A DNA stretch of 64,000 nucleotides from Sphingopyxis lindanitolerans. Its GTDB lineage: Bacteria > Pseudomonadota > Alphaproteobacteria > Sphingomonadales > Sphingomonadaceae. The stretch covers positions 2,502,009 to 2,566,008 of the forward strand of contig NZ_CM009578.1 of the NCBI RefSeq assembly GCF_002993885.1, written 5' to 3'. Below are positions 35,107 to 44,004 of this stretch, piece after piece. Numbering within the stretch: the first letter of the stretch is position 1; every line of letters starts with the position of its first letter. The notes under the pieces are model-generated. The model did not search any database. It had not been told where the DNA came from and saw nothing but the letters and a program-made list of their open reading frames with translations. The translations under genes and the position numbers were made by a program.

Positions 35107-35181
35107 GCGGGCGTAGCTCAGGGGTAGAGCACAACCTTGCCAAGGTTGGGGTCGAGGGTTCGAATCCCTTCGCCCGCTCCA
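35107..35181 (+). tRNA. tRNA-Gly(GCC)
   Basis: The cloverleaf is complete: acceptor GCGGGCG/CGCCCGC, D-arm GCTC..GAGC, anticodon arm CAACC-TTGCCAA-GGTTG with anticodon GCC, T-arm GAGGG-TTCGAAT-CCCTT, encoded CCA. Plasmid-type and accessory genes begin directly after it, so its 3' end is a likely island attachment site. Confidence 0.97.
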
Positions 35182-35471
35182 GTTTTCCACAGAAAATCAG
35201 TCACTTAGTGTCGCGCGGTCAGCGCATTTTGTGGTGACACGGGCAATGATACGCCGCTTTGTCTCCACAATGTCTCCAAAAAATATCGCAGATACGGATA
35301 GGCGCGGCAGCTTTAGGGTGGCCAGCTTGTCTCGCGCGCGGCATGCGCCGCGCCAGCCCGAGGGCCCGGCGCGCTACGCCAGCTGGCCCATAGAGTGAGA
35401 GGGGAACGGGGAAACCCGTGACGGGCAAGGGCTTGGAGAGAGGCTCCGGGCGCTCGTCGCGGAGATTTGCC
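35182..35471. other. Island-border region without a recognisable gene
   Basis: These 290 bases between tRNA-Gly(GCC) and the DUF932 gene contain no integrase and no credible open frame. A paired motif gtctccacaatgtctcc is present near 35262-35278, and a GC-rich leader (gtgagaggggaacggggaaacccgtgacggg) precedes the DUF932 start. An integrase, if one exists, must be at the other end of the element. Confidence 0.5.
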
Positions 35472-36665
35472 ATGACCCACCCTATCCAAGCGGCGCCCGC
35501 CGATCACGCGCCGGGCTACAAGATCGATATTTCGCGCGGTCAGCGCATTGGCCGCGTTTCATCCGAATGGTTCTCGCGCCCCGAGGACGAGCGCTACCTT
35601 TCCTTGAACGAGCTTTTTGACGTCGTCCGCGCGCGTGCCGAGGCCGCAACGGCCCGGACAGTCGAGACGCGCGCGATCCGCGTAGAGGCTGCCACCGACA
35701 ATCCGGAGCGCCTCGCTCTCGTGCTTCCTGACCACGACGCGCCTGTGGCGCCGACCCATTGGTCCTTCGGCCAGCTCTGCAGCCTTGTGGGCGCACCATC
35801 GGGCTATTTGCGCCAGCTGCCTGCGGCCCTGGCGGGGATCAACATGCAGCACGGGTTGCTCGCGCATCGCGGCGAGTTGGTGAAAACCCTCGAGACGGGC
35901 GACGGCCGCACCGAACTGCGTGCCGTCACCGGCCCGGATTATGGGCGCATCTGGGACCATGAGCTGGTGTCGGCGGTTATGAAGATCGCGGGCAATGGAA
36001 CGGGCGACACGCGCTGGAAAGTGCCGGGCATGCTCGACTGGTCGACGATGCGGCACAATCCATTGGTCGAGGTCACAAAGGACACGACGACGCTCTATGC
36101 GAGCGACCGCGACGTGTTTCTCTTTCTCGTCGACGATATGAACCCGATCGAGGCGGGGCGACTGCCCAACGGGGATCCCGATCTCTTCTTTCGCGGCTTC
36201 TACTGCTGGAACAGCGAAGTTGGGTCGAAAACGCTCGGCATGGCGACCTTCTACCTTCGGGCTGTTTGCATGAACCGGAATATCTGGGGCGCGGAAGGCT
36301 TTGAGGAAATCAGCATCCGCCACAGCAAGTTCGCCGCGGGACGATTCGCGCAGGAGGCTGCGCCAGCTCTTGAGCGCTTCGCGTCGTCATCGCCAGGTTC
36401 ATTCCTGGACGGAATCAAAGCGTCTCGGGCTGCCATCGTTGCACGCGATGCCGACGAGCGACAGAATTTCCTGCGCAAGCGGGGTTTCTCGAAAGGCGAG
36501 ACCGAAAAGATCATCGCCACCGTCCTTCAGGAAGAAGGGCATCCCCCTTCGTCGATTTTCGATTTCGTGCAGGGCATCAACGCTGTGGCCCGTGACCGCC
36601 CGCATCAGGACGCGCGGCTGGAGCTTGAAGGAAAGGGAGCAAAACTGCTCGCGTCGGTGCGCTGA
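35472..36665 (+). CDS. DUF932 family protein, plasmid/ICE type
   Basis: The 397-residue cytoplasmic protein belongs to the DUF932 group found on plasmids, phages and integrative elements (YLSLNELFDVVRARAEAATARTVETRAIRV; LRAVTGPDYGRIWDHELVSAVM; RDVFLFLVDDMNPIEAG; FFRGFYCWNSEVGSKTLGMATFYLRAVCMNRNIWG). The function of the family is not established. It is the first gene after the tRNA and is followed on the same strand by small plasmid-type genes. The start at ATG 35472 is preceded by cggagatttgcc, a weak ribosome site. Confidence 0.85.
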   Translation: MTHPIQAAPADHAPGYKIDISRGQRIGRVSSEWFSRPEDERYLSLNELFDVVRARAEAATARTVETRAIRVEAATDNPERLALVLPDHDAPVAPTHWSFGQLCSLVGAPSGYLRQLPAALAGINMQHGLLAHRGELVKTLETGDGRTELRAVTGPDYGRIWDHELVSAVMKIAGNGTGDTRWKVPGMLDWSTMRHNPLVEVTKDTTTLYASDRDVFLFLVDDMNPIEAGRLPNGDPDLFFRGFYCWNSEVGSKTLGMATFYLRAVCMNRNIWGAEGFEEISIRHSKFAAGRFAQEAAPALERFASSSPGSFLDGIKASRAAIVARDADERQNFLRKRGFSKGETEKIIATVLQEEGHPPSSIFDFVQGINAVARDRPHQDARLELEGKGAKLLASVR

Positions 36666-36691
36666 TCCGGCGTCGACTCTTCGTCCGGCGT

Positions 36692-36785
36692 GGTCCGCTT
36701 CCCTTGAGGAAGAGGGCTGCGCCGGAACCATGGCGGGTTGAAAGCCGGGAGAGAGTCTCGCGGCGGCCCGTCATGGAGACGAGTC
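36692..36785 (+). promoter_or_regulatory. 94-bp conserved leader, copy 1
   Basis: This stretch ends at the base before the ATG of the DUF6878-like gene. It is repeated at 37675-37768 before parB with 90 of 94 bases identical. It contains the pieces gaggaagagggctgcgccgg, gaaagccgggagagag and cgcggcggcccgtcatggag, which can form GC-rich hairpins. Conservation up to the start codon suggests a cis-acting leader that governs translation or binds a shared regulator. Confidence 0.7.
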
Positions 36786-37271
36786 ATGACCGATGAAAAG
36801 CCCTCGACAGCCCTTACGCCGCGTCCCGAGGCGCTTGAATTTCTAGAGCGCTACCAATCGTTTGAAGTGCGAGCAGCAGAACTGCAACCCGTCAATAAGG
36901 CGGCGCTTTTCTCTGCACTCAAGGCTTGTGACATCGCGAAGATCATCGTCCGCTTCGACGGATACGGAGACAGTGGGCAAATTGAGGAGGTGACCGCATT
37001 TCTCGCTGACGATCAGGAATGCGCGCTTCCGGACGAACTTGTTGAGCTTCAGAAGATTCAATTCGGTGAGGAGGCCCAGTTGGCGGTTCGCACTTCGCTC
37101 ACCGAAGCGATCGAAGCGATCGCATACGCATACCTCGCGTCCACCCACAGTGGCTGGGAAAACAATGAAGGCGCTTTTGGCCAGTTCCTCTTTGACGTGT
37201 CGGCGGGGACGGTCACGCTCGATTATAATGAGCGCTACGAGACGAGCGAAAACTTCAGCCACGAATTCTGA
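36786..37271 (+). CDS. Small plasmid-type hypothetical protein (DUF6878-like)
   Basis: The 161-residue acidic protein has no catalytic motif that I can recognise. Features are a central AKIIVRFDGYGDSGQIEEV strand-turn-helix and a C-terminal YLASTHSGWENNEGAFGQF..GTVTLDYNERYETSENFSHEF, which match my recollection of DUF6878 proteins found beside ParB/DUF932 genes on sphingomonad and rhizobial plasmids. It uses the conserved leader at 36692-36785 and is 11 bp upstream of the next gene. Confidence 0.7.
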   Translation: MTDEKPSTALTPRPEALEFLERYQSFEVRAAELQPVNKAALFSALKACDIAKIIVRFDGYGDSGQIEEVTAFLADDQECALPDELVELQKIQFGEEAQLAVRTSLTEAIEAIAYAYLASTHSGWENNEGAFGQFLFDVSAGTVTLDYNERYETSENFSHEF

Positions 37272-37282
37272 CGGAGGTCGTC

Positions 37283-37648
37283 ATGGGACATTGCTATCAT
37301 CACGCCCTATCGAGCGTGAAAAAATGGGGTGGGGAAGCGGAAGACTATCTTTCGCTGCACCAGTGGTTCGATGAGCCATCCAAACTCATCACTGCTGACT
37401 TCCGCCATCGAGCACTCCGCCATCATGCGGAGGGCATCTTCATGCTCGAGCGGTTCTTCGGACCGGCAATCCATATTTCCAGTGGGCGTATCGTCCCCGT
37501 CCGGCTGATCGGCGAGCAACATGTCCGCGAAGATCTCGGCTTCATTCCTTCGTTCGCCGACTGGGTCCGGTGCATCCGGCCAGAACCCTGGATGGGGAAG
37601 GCGCAGCCTATTCACGCGGCGGTAGATCGGTTTGCGGCTGTAGCCTGA
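37283..37648 (+). CDS. Small plasmid-type hypothetical protein (DUF6915-like)
   Basis: The 121-residue protein is rich in histidine and aromatic residues (GHCYHHALSSVKKWGGEAEDYLSLHQWFDEPSKL; FRHRALRHHAEGIFMLERFFG; VPVRLIGEQHVREDLGFIPSFADWVRCI). This pattern matches DUF6915-type proteins, which accompany plasmid maintenance genes. The many conserved His residues suggest metal binding, but nothing is proven. It directly follows the DUF6878-like gene with ggaggtcgtc before the start. Confidence 0.7.
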   Translation: MGHCYHHALSSVKKWGGEAEDYLSLHQWFDEPSKLITADFRHRALRHHAEGIFMLERFFGPAIHISSGRIVPVRLIGEQHVREDLGFIPSFADWVRCIRPEPWMGKAQPIHAAVDRFAAVA

Positions 37649-37674
37649 TTCTTCCGCTTTTGTCAGCCGAGCGC

Positions 37675-37768
37675 GGTCCGCTTCCCCCGAGGAAGAGGGC
37701 TGCGCCGGAGCCATGGCGGGTTGAAAGCCGGGAGAGAGTCTCGCGGCGGCCCGTCATGGAGACGAATC
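37675..37768 (+). promoter_or_regulatory. 94-bp conserved leader, copy 2
   Basis: This is the second copy of the leader at 36692-36785, differing at four positions (tt/cc after cttccc, ggaacc/ggagcc, gagtc/aatc), and ends at the base before the parB ATG. Having the same leader on two genes of one element points to coordinated control. Confidence 0.7.
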
Positions 37769-39853
37769 ATGACGAAACATGCGAAGATCACGCTCAGTGG
37801 CGCGCGGGACATCCCGTTCAGTGCCCTCATGCTGAGCCAGGCCAATGTGCGGCGCGTCAAGGCCGGCGTGTCGATCGACGGCCTTGCGAGTGACATCGAA
37901 CGGCGCGGCCTGCTCCAGAGCCTGACAGTTCGGGCGCAGCGCGACGATGAGGGCAACGAGACGGGGCGCTACGAAGTCCCTGCCGGCGGGCGCCGCTTCC
38001 GGGCGCTGCAGCAACTCGTGAAGCAGCGCCGCATGGCCAAGACGGAACCGGTGCCCTGTATCGTGCGCGACGATGACGCCGTGTCGGCCGAAGAAGATTC
38101 GCTGGCCGAGAATGTCCATCGCGAGCCTTTGCACCCGCTCGACCAATTTCGCGCCATGCAGAAGCTCGTGGAACAGGGCAGCGACATCGAAACCGTCGCG
38201 GCGACCTTCATGGTCACACCGGCAGTCGTGAAGCAGCGGCTCAAGCTCGCCGACGTGTCGCCGAAGCTGCACGACATCTATGCCGAAGACGGCATGACCC
38301 TCGATCAGTTGATGGCCTTCTCGGTTGCGAGCGATCATGCGCGGCAGGAACAGGTCTGGGACATGCTCCAGACGAGTCACAATCAGCAGCCCTGGTTCAT
38401 TCGCGCTCGCCTCACCGAAGACAAGGTGCGCGCGTCGGACAAGCGGGTGCGCTTCGTGACGCTCGAAGCCTATCTCGCGGCGGGCGGTCATGTCCTGCGC
38501 GATCTCTTCGAATCCGATGACGGCGGCTGGCTCGAGGATGTCGCACTGCTCGATCGCTTGCAGACCGAAAAGTTTGAAACAGAGCTTGCGGCGATTGCGG
38601 CGGAGGGCTGGAAGTGGGTCGAGGCCGCGGTCGACTTTCCCTACGGGCACACCTTCGGGCTCCGTCCGCTCGATGGCGAGGAGCCTGCTTCGAGCGAGGA
38701 CGACGAGACGCGGCTCGAGGCGCTCCGCGAGGAAGCCGACCGGCTCGAAGATCAGTGGGCCGGTGAAGACGAAATCCCCGATGAAGTCGCCGCCCGCATC
38801 CAGGCGATCGATGAGGAGATCGCGCCGCTCGTGTCGAAGCCGCTCATCTACGATGCCGCCGAGGTTGCCATCGCAGGCGCTTTCGTCAGCATCGATGTGG
38901 ACGGATCGCTTCATGTCGAACGCGGTTTCGTTCGGCCCGAGGACGAGCCCGCCGAGGTGACCGACGATGCCGAGGTGGCCGCCGAAGAAGGCGAGAGCGA
39001 TCAGGATCGCGGGGGCGAGGACGAAGAAGCTGGTTCGGCAGAAGGCAGTGCCGACGAAGACCATCCCGACGATCTCCTTCGCCCGCTGCCGGACAGGCTC
39101 GTCACCGACTTGACGGCACACCGGACGCTTGCGCTCCGCGATGCCGTGGCGTCGAGCCCGCTGGTCGCTTTCGCTGCGATGCTGCACGCGCTGGTTCTCG
39201 AGACCTTCTACACTTACGCGACGTCGGGGAGCTGTCTTGGCATCGCAATGCGCAGCAATCGGCTGATCGGCTATGGGACAGGCCTCAACGATACGGCGTC
39301 GGCAAAGGCAATCCATGAGCGGCACGAAAGCTGGTCGACGCGGCTGCCCGACGACACGACCGAACTCTGGACGGCACTGACGGCCTTCAATGCCGATGAG
39401 CAGGCCGCGATTTTCGCGCACTGTGTGTCGTTCGGCATCGATGCGGTGTGGGAGCCGGCGACCCAACATAATCAGGGTCGCGTCTCGGCGCGCGCGGTCG
39501 CGAACCGCATCGAGCACTCGCATATCCTCGCGCGGGCGGCGAACCTCGACATGGTGGCGGCAGGTTGGACGGCGACTGTCGCCAATTATCTCGGCCGCGT
39601 GACCAAGCCGCAAATCCTCGCGGCGGTTGACGAAGCCTGCGGAGCGGACGTCGCGGTTCGTCTCGGCGGCATGAAGAAGCCCGAGATGGCAAGCGCTGCC
39701 GAAGAGCTCCTGCAGGGCAAGGGGTGGCTCGCCAAGCCGCTCCGCACGCCGGAACCGGCAATTGCGGCGGATCAAGATCCGGCAAATGACGACGAGGCGG
39801 CTGATACCGACGGTCACGATGGCGAAGCCATCGACGCCGTGGCAGCCGAATAG
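37769..39853 (+). CDS. ParB/RepB/Spo0J family partition-like protein
   Basis: The 694-residue protein has an N-terminal ParB/Srx CTPase-nuclease fold (IPFSALMLSQANVRRVKAGVSIDGLASDI; YEVPAGGRRFRALQQL; DDAVSAEEDSLAENVHREPLHPLDQFRA) and a helix-turn-helix (DIETVAATFMVTPAVVKQRLKLADVSP, residues about 140-170). A long C-terminal region with acidic stretches (about residues 385-440) follows. This long form is typical of conjugative elements and plasmids, not chromosomal ParB (about 300 residues), and no ParA is adjacent. It may act in regulation or DNA transfer rather than true partition. Confidence 0.85.
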   Translation: MTKHAKITLSGARDIPFSALMLSQANVRRVKAGVSIDGLASDIERRGLLQSLTVRAQRDDEGNETGRYEVPAGGRRFRALQQLVKQRRMAKTEPVPCIVRDDDAVSAEEDSLAENVHREPLHPLDQFRAMQKLVEQGSDIETVAATFMVTPAVVKQRLKLADVSPKLHDIYAEDGMTLDQLMAFSVASDHARQEQVWDMLQTSHNQQPWFIRARLTEDKVRASDKRVRFVTLEAYLAAGGHVLRDLFESDDGGWLEDVALLDRLQTEKFETELAAIAAEGWKWVEAAVDFPYGHTFGLRPLDGEEPASSEDDETRLEALREEADRLEDQWAGEDEIPDEVAARIQAIDEEIAPLVSKPLIYDAAEVAIAGAFVSIDVDGSLHVERGFVRPEDEPAEVTDDAEVAAEEGESDQDRGGEDEEAGSAEGSADEDHPDDLLRPLPDRLVTDLTAHRTLALRDAVASSPLVAFAAMLHALVLETFYTYATSGSCLGIAMRSNRLIGYGTGLNDTASAKAIHERHESWSTRLPDDTTELWTALTAFNADEQAAIFAHCVSFGIDAVWEPATQHNQGRVSARAVANRIEHSHILARAANLDMVAAGWTATVANYLGRVTKPQILAAVDEACGADVAVRLGGMKKPEMASAAEELLQGKGWLAKPLRTPEPAIAADQDPANDDEAADTDGHDGEAIDAVAAE

Positions 39854-39876
39854 GCCCCGTCCCCTGAAAACCTTTC

Positions 39877-39911
39877 GGGAAGTTCGGCCGCGTGCTGGAC
39901 TTCCCTTTTTT
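39877..39911 (+). terminator. Intrinsic terminator after parB
   Basis: The stem gggaagt / acttccc is followed by six Ts (ccttttttctg) 24 bp after the parB stop. Confidence 0.65.
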
Positions 39912-40044
39912 CTGCCCCAGCCTTGAATTTTCAGGTCTCGCAACGAACATTCGATGCTCGTCACGGCAGGGGCTGCTGGGACGGCCCGCTATACGTCGTT
40001 CCAAGGAGAGCCGGCGCGCGGGCCGCGATGCAAAGGAGCCCCGC

Positions 40045-41076
40045 ATGTCCAGTTCCACTGTCGATATCGTTCGCCGTCTCGGCGAAAATGCCGAAGCCGT
40101 CTGTCGACGCTACCTCGGCAACGGCCGGCGCGAAGGCCATTATTGGATGGTCGGCAATATCCATAATGAGCGCGGTCGCAGCCTCTATGTGCGGCTTCCC
40201 TCCCATCACGACGGAGCGCTATCGGCCGGCAAATGGACCGACGCCGAAAGCGGGGACCATGGCGACCTCCTCGACATCATCGCAGCGAGCTGCGGACATG
40301 CCAGCTTTCGCGAAACGCTAGAAGAGGCACGGCGCTTCCTGAGCCTGCCCATGGAACCGCCTGCAGCCAGAAACCCCGCGCCGCGCAAGCATCCGGCTGG
40401 AACGCCCCAAGCCGCCCGGCGGCTCTGGGCCGGGTCGAAACCTGTCGCTGGCAGTCTCGGTCAAGCCTACTTTCTTGGCCGACGCCTCCTGGACGCTGCC
40501 TGCGCCGACGCGCTTCGGTTTCACCCGAACTGCTATTACCGCGTCTCCGAGGACGATGCCGCCAATTGCCGGCCTGCCTGGCCTGCGATTATCGCAGCCG
40601 TCACCGATGACGCCGGCGCGATCACCGGAGTCCACCGTACCTGGCTCGACCCCGCAGGCGGCAAGGCACCCGTCGCCTATCCGCGCCGCGCCATGGGGCA
40701 TCTGCTCGGGTCTGGCGTCCGATTCGGGCGGGCCGCTCCGATGATGGTATTTGGCGAGGGGCTGGAAACATTGCTCTCTGTCCGCGAGGTCCTGCCGGCA
40801 ATGCCGATGATCGCGGGCCTGTCGGCAGCGCATCTCGCAGCGATCGCATTTCCGGATGGACTGAGACGCCTCTACATTGCGCGTGATAACGATGACGCTG
40901 GCCGGATTGCCTTCGAGACGCTTGCCGAGCGCGCAAGTGGCACAGACATCGAGCTGCTTCCCCTTGATTCCGAACTTGGCGACTTCAATGCCGATCTGAC
41001 CACATTTGGGCACGACCGGGTCAGGAACGCTATCAAAGCGCAGCTGTGTCGAACCGACCGAATTGAGCAATTCTGA
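40045..41076 (+). CDS. Toprim-domain primase-like protein, plasmid type
   Basis: The 343-residue protein starts with a region like the DUF7146/primase N-terminus (VCRRYLGNGRREGHYWMVGNIHNERGRSLYVRL; ADAESGDHGDLLDIIA), and the C-terminal part is a Toprim domain with the VFGEGLETLLSV glutamate and the LYIARDNDDAGRIAFE DxD-like motif. Toprim primases of this type occur on plasmids and ICEs. There is no helicase domain. The start follows aaaggagccccgc. Confidence 0.82.
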   Translation: MSSSTVDIVRRLGENAEAVCRRYLGNGRREGHYWMVGNIHNERGRSLYVRLPSHHDGALSAGKWTDAESGDHGDLLDIIAASCGHASFRETLEEARRFLSLPMEPPAARNPAPRKHPAGTPQAARRLWAGSKPVAGSLGQAYFLGRRLLDAACADALRFHPNCYYRVSEDDAANCRPAWPAIIAAVTDDAGAITGVHRTWLDPAGGKAPVAYPRRAMGHLLGSGVRFGRAAPMMVFGEGLETLLSVREVLPAMPMIAGLSAAHLAAIAFPDGLRRLYIARDNDDAGRIAFETLAERASGTDIELLPLDSELGDFNADLTTFGHDRVRNAIKAQLCRTDRIEQF

Positions 41077-41208
41077 CGACATTCGTGGGGCCGGAACAGG
41101 CAGGCATTGGCAGCGCCGCACCGACGCTTCATCCGCCCAGCGGCCGCGTCCCGGCCTTCGAGAGGGCGACTGCGGCAGGCGCCCCGGGCGCCGCAATGGC
41201 AACCGCGC

Positions 41209-41294
41209 GGCTATTTTCCGCCGGGACCCTTGGTCCCTTTGCATCGCGAAGCAAAATAGCCTTCGGCCGCCATCCTCCGCTGTCGCTCCGGCCC
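41209..41294 (+). promoter_or_regulatory. Structured GC-rich leader of the DUF2493 gene, copy A
   Basis: A 9-bp stem (ggctatttt 41209-41217 / aaaatagcc 41253-41261) encloses an inner gggacc-ctt-ggtccc hairpin, followed by the block cctccgctgtcgctccggcc (inside 41273-41294). The same block, also behind a T-run/A-run stem, occurs before the DUF736 gene at 56845-56866. The 312-bp gap 41077-41388 otherwise holds no gene. A cis-acting RNA leader of mobile-element genes is the likely reading. Confidence 0.5.
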
Positions 41295-41388
41295 CGGCGC
41301 TCCCGCGCCGTGGTGCGGTCCCGCAGCGCCTGCCGCCCATGTCGCCGCGAAGGCCGCGAGAGCGCGGCGCAACGAGCGGAGACATCAG

Positions 41389-42321
41389 ATGACCGATGCA
41401 AGCGACAGCTTTGACGATTGCCAGGCCGAAACCGGGCCGACCCATATGCTTCTTCAGGAGATGCAGCTTTTTGGACATCGACCCTTCGAGGACGAGCCCG
41501 ATCCCCGTCCATTGCCTGACGCGCGGCTAGCATCCGGTGCGATCGCCGACATATTCGATGCGCTGGCGGGATGCCTGCAGCACACGCGCATCGAGCCCGA
41601 TTTGGACGATTTGCTCTGGAACCTCGTCAATATCTTCCACCGCGCCGGCACCCAGGCCGATCGGAAACTCGACGACAATGAGCAACTGCAGCGTCGACTG
41701 CAGCGCGAACAGGATGGAAGCGAAATCCGCTCGGTCGAGCTGGAACGCGCGATCCGCGAAGGCATTTCGCTGATCGAGCGGCGCGACGCGATGGAATTTT
41801 TCCGCGAAGCCGCTTCCGACCATTATCGCGCGTTGCTGCGCAAAGCCTGGATGCCGCGCACTGGCTCGCGGGCCAATCAAAAGGCGCTGACGGCCACCTT
41901 GATCGATAGCCGCGACTTTCTCGACGCCCGCCTTCGGCAGAAAGCGGCGTCACTCATACCCGAGGGCACGCGCATCGCTTTCACTGGCGGTACAGATGCG
42001 GATCACCGCGCGGTCTGGGATAGTCTCGACCGGGCGCGAAATCGCCATCCCGACATGATCTTGCTGCATGGCGCGACGCCGACGGGCGCCGAGCGTGCAG
42101 CGGCATGCTGGGCCGAAAGCCGGGGCGTGGTTCAGGTCGCCTTTCGGCCCGACTGGAACCGCCACGGAAAGGCGGCGCCGTTCAAGCGGAACGACCGGAT
42201 ACTCGACGCACTGCCGGTGGGGGTCATCATCTTTCCCGGCACCGGCATTCAGGACAATTTCGCCGACAAGGCGCGCAAGATGGGAATTCCGACCTGGGAT
42301 TTTCGGAACAGATCGAGCTGA
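41389..42321 (+). CDS. DUF2493 (SLOG-fold) protein
   Basis: The 310-residue protein has an N-terminal helical part and a C-terminal Rossmann-like DUF2493 domain (IAFTGGTDADHRAVWDSLDRARNRHPDMILLHGATPTGAERAA; VAFRPDWNRHGKAAPFKRNDRIL; GVIIFPGTGIQDNFADKARKMGIPTWDF). SLOG domains bind nucleotides or nucleotide-like ligands. Proteins of this build accompany plasmid genes such as DUF932 and Toprim here. The exact role is unknown. Confidence 0.82.
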   Translation: MTDASDSFDDCQAETGPTHMLLQEMQLFGHRPFEDEPDPRPLPDARLASGAIADIFDALAGCLQHTRIEPDLDDLLWNLVNIFHRAGTQADRKLDDNEQLQRRLQREQDGSEIRSVELERAIREGISLIERRDAMEFFREAASDHYRALLRKAWMPRTGSRANQKALTATLIDSRDFLDARLRQKAASLIPEGTRIAFTGGTDADHRAVWDSLDRARNRHPDMILLHGATPTGAERAAACWAESRGVVQVAFRPDWNRHGKAAPFKRNDRILDALPVGVIIFPGTGIQDNFADKARKMGIPTWDFRNRSS

Positions 42322-42552
42322 AGCCGCGCTGCGAGCCGCTTTGAGAATTAGCCTCAATCTGGTTCTATCTCTCGAATATAGTAGGAATATATGCGCTTAG
42401 CCGCCATTTTGAGATCCTCCCAAGATCGCCTGGACCAGCGGCGGTCACGCCGTCGGCGGCCGGCCTTGTAAGAGGGCGGGGCTTGCCGGCCCTTACGAGG
42501 GGCACGCGGATCGGCTGGTTCGGAAACGGCGGTCGGCGCGCCATGGTTCGTA

Positions 42553-43296
42553 ATGCCGACGATCGACGCCGCCCACGCCTTCGAGCTTGAATTCGCGCGT
42601 GCAAAGACCCGAGCCGAGCTTGCCGATCTGCTGCGCGAGGCCTGCGCCTTGATGGGCTGCGCCTGGTTCGCGCTCAGTCACCATCTGGATTTTCTCGCCG
42701 CGCCCGACAAGGGCGTGCGTGTTCACAATTATCCGGAGGAATGGGCCTATTGGTTCGATCAGAACCGACTGGGGCCATCGGATCCGGTGCACCGGGCGAG
42801 CCAGCGCAGCAGAGCTGGCTTTCTCTGGCACGATATGCGTCGCTACGACGCACCGCGCCCGGGCGACGAGACCATCCTCGCTGAGGCCGAGCGCCATGGC
42901 ATCGGCGACGGGCTAACGGTGCCGGCGCATATTCCGGGTGACGCCCATGGCTCGGTGTCCTTTGCATGGCGGCCGGGATGTGCTGCCGAACCGGATGCGC
43001 TGCAATTTGCCCGCATGATCGGCGGCGCTGCCTTCGAAGCGGCGGACAGCATCGCCAATCCCGACCGCATGCATATTGGTCCGCGCCTGACCAGCCGGCA
43101 GCGGCAATGTCTGATCCGGGCCGCCCAAGGCAATCCGATCTGGCGGATCGGACGCCATCTCGAACTCTCGCCCGACACCGTGCGCGAGCATTTGCGCAAC
43201 GCCCGGCAGCGCTATGGCGTCAACGGTGGCACCATGCTTGCGGTGCGGGCGCTTTACGATGGCGACATCAGTTTCGTCGACATCGCTCGCCGTTAA
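42553..43296 (+). CDS. luxR: LuxR-type acyl-homoserine-lactone receptor/regulator
   Basis: The 247-residue protein has an N-terminal autoinducer-binding domain (VHNYPEEWAYWFDQNRLGPSDPV, then FLWHDM; W64, D77, P78 and W92 correspond to usual pocket residues) and a C-terminal LuxR helix-turn-helix (LTSRQRQCLIRAAQGNPIWRIGRHLELSPDTVREHLRNARQRYGV). Four residues after W64 there is Phe where Tyr is common. It is 83 bp upstream of luxI on the same strand and should sense the product of that synthase. Confidence 0.9.
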   Translation: MPTIDAAHAFELEFARAKTRAELADLLREACALMGCAWFALSHHLDFLAAPDKGVRVHNYPEEWAYWFDQNRLGPSDPVHRASQRSRAGFLWHDMRRYDAPRPGDETILAEAERHGIGDGLTVPAHIPGDAHGSVSFAWRPGCAAEPDALQFARMIGGAAFEAADSIANPDRMHIGPRLTSRQRQCLIRAAQGNPIWRIGRHLELSPDTVREHLRNARQRYGVNGGTMLAVRALYDGDISFVDIARR

Positions 43297-43304
43297 AAAA
43301 ACGC

Positions 43305-43331
43305 CGCACCCCCCTATCATGCTATGGTGCG
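43305..43331. promoter_or_regulatory. Inverted repeat between luxR and luxI, candidate lux-box-like operator
   Basis: The dyad cgcacc-N15-ggtgcg spans 27 bp and lies 49 bp before the luxI start, just after the luxR stop. It is longer than a classical 20-bp lux box and does not match its NNCT-N12-AGNN pattern, so it is only a candidate site for the LuxR protein. Confidence 0.35.
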
Positions 43332-43379
43332 ACCGAAAAAAGCGGTTCAATTGGATCGCCTCTTTGAAAGGAGGCGTCC

Positions 43380-43994
43380 ATGTTGCGTATCATCGATCAC
43401 CAAAACCGCGCGAGCGAACATCGGGCCCTTCGCTCGATGTTCGAGGCGCGAAAGCGCGTCTTCATCGACCTTCTCAAATGGGATATTCCGGCGCTCGCGG
43501 GCCGGTTCGAACTCGATCATTTCGACGATGTCGATGCCACCTATCTCATCGTGACCGATGCCGATGGCGAGCATCTTGCCTCGGCGCGGCTGCTTCTCAC
43601 CACGCGGCCGGCGCTTCTCGACAGCCTGTTCCCCGAGCTCGTCGATGGACCGGTGCCGCGGGGCGCGGACGTCCTGGAAATCACGCGCTTCTGCCTTTCG
43701 CCGGGGATTGGCGCGCGGCAGCGGAGGATAGCGCGTGATTCCCTTCTAGTCGGTCTCGCTGAATTCGCGCTCGCCAATGGAATCCGGACTTTTACCGGTG
43801 TCGCCGAACTTGCCTGGTTCCGTCAGGTCGAGGGCTTCGGTTGGGATTGCCGCCCGCTCGGCCCGCCACAGTTGCACAGCGGCGCGGCGCTCGTGGCGCT
43901 GCGCATCGACATCGACGGTTCGACAATCTCGCGGCTCGCGGCGGCGGGCATCATCAGCAAGGCGGTCGCGGTCTCCGCGGCGCGCGCAGCGTGA
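43380..43994 (+). CDS. luxI: Acyl-homoserine-lactone synthase
   Basis: The 204-residue protein keeps the canonical LuxI residues at their usual numbers: R24, F28, W34, D46, D49, R70, F84, E100 and R103 (ARKRVFIDLLKWDIP, FELDHFDDVDATYL, ASARLL, LEITRFCLSP). It should make an N-acyl-homoserine lactone from S-adenosylmethionine and an acyl-carrier protein; the chain length is not readable. The ribosome site aaaggaggcgtcc precedes the ATG. The next gene starts 10 bp after its stop. Confidence 0.93.
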   Translation: MLRIIDHQNRASEHRALRSMFEARKRVFIDLLKWDIPALAGRFELDHFDDVDATYLIVTDADGEHLASARLLLTTRPALLDSLFPELVDGPVPRGADVLEITRFCLSPGIGARQRRIARDSLLVGLAEFALANGIRTFTGVAELAWFRQVEGFGWDCRPLGPPQLHSGAALVALRIDIDGSTISRLAAAGIISKAVAVSAARAA

Positions 43995-44004
43995 GGAGGC
44001 TGGG

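Noticed and set aside
37769..39853. Chromosomal ParB with origin-proximal location
   Set aside because: The protein is more than twice the chromosomal ParB length, has no ParA neighbour and sits among DUF932, Toprim and DUF2493 genes, so a mobile-element origin fits better.
43305..43331. A classical 20-bp lux box before luxI
   Set aside because: The dyad found has a 15-base spacer and does not fit NNCT-N12-AGNN, so it is reported only as a candidate operator.
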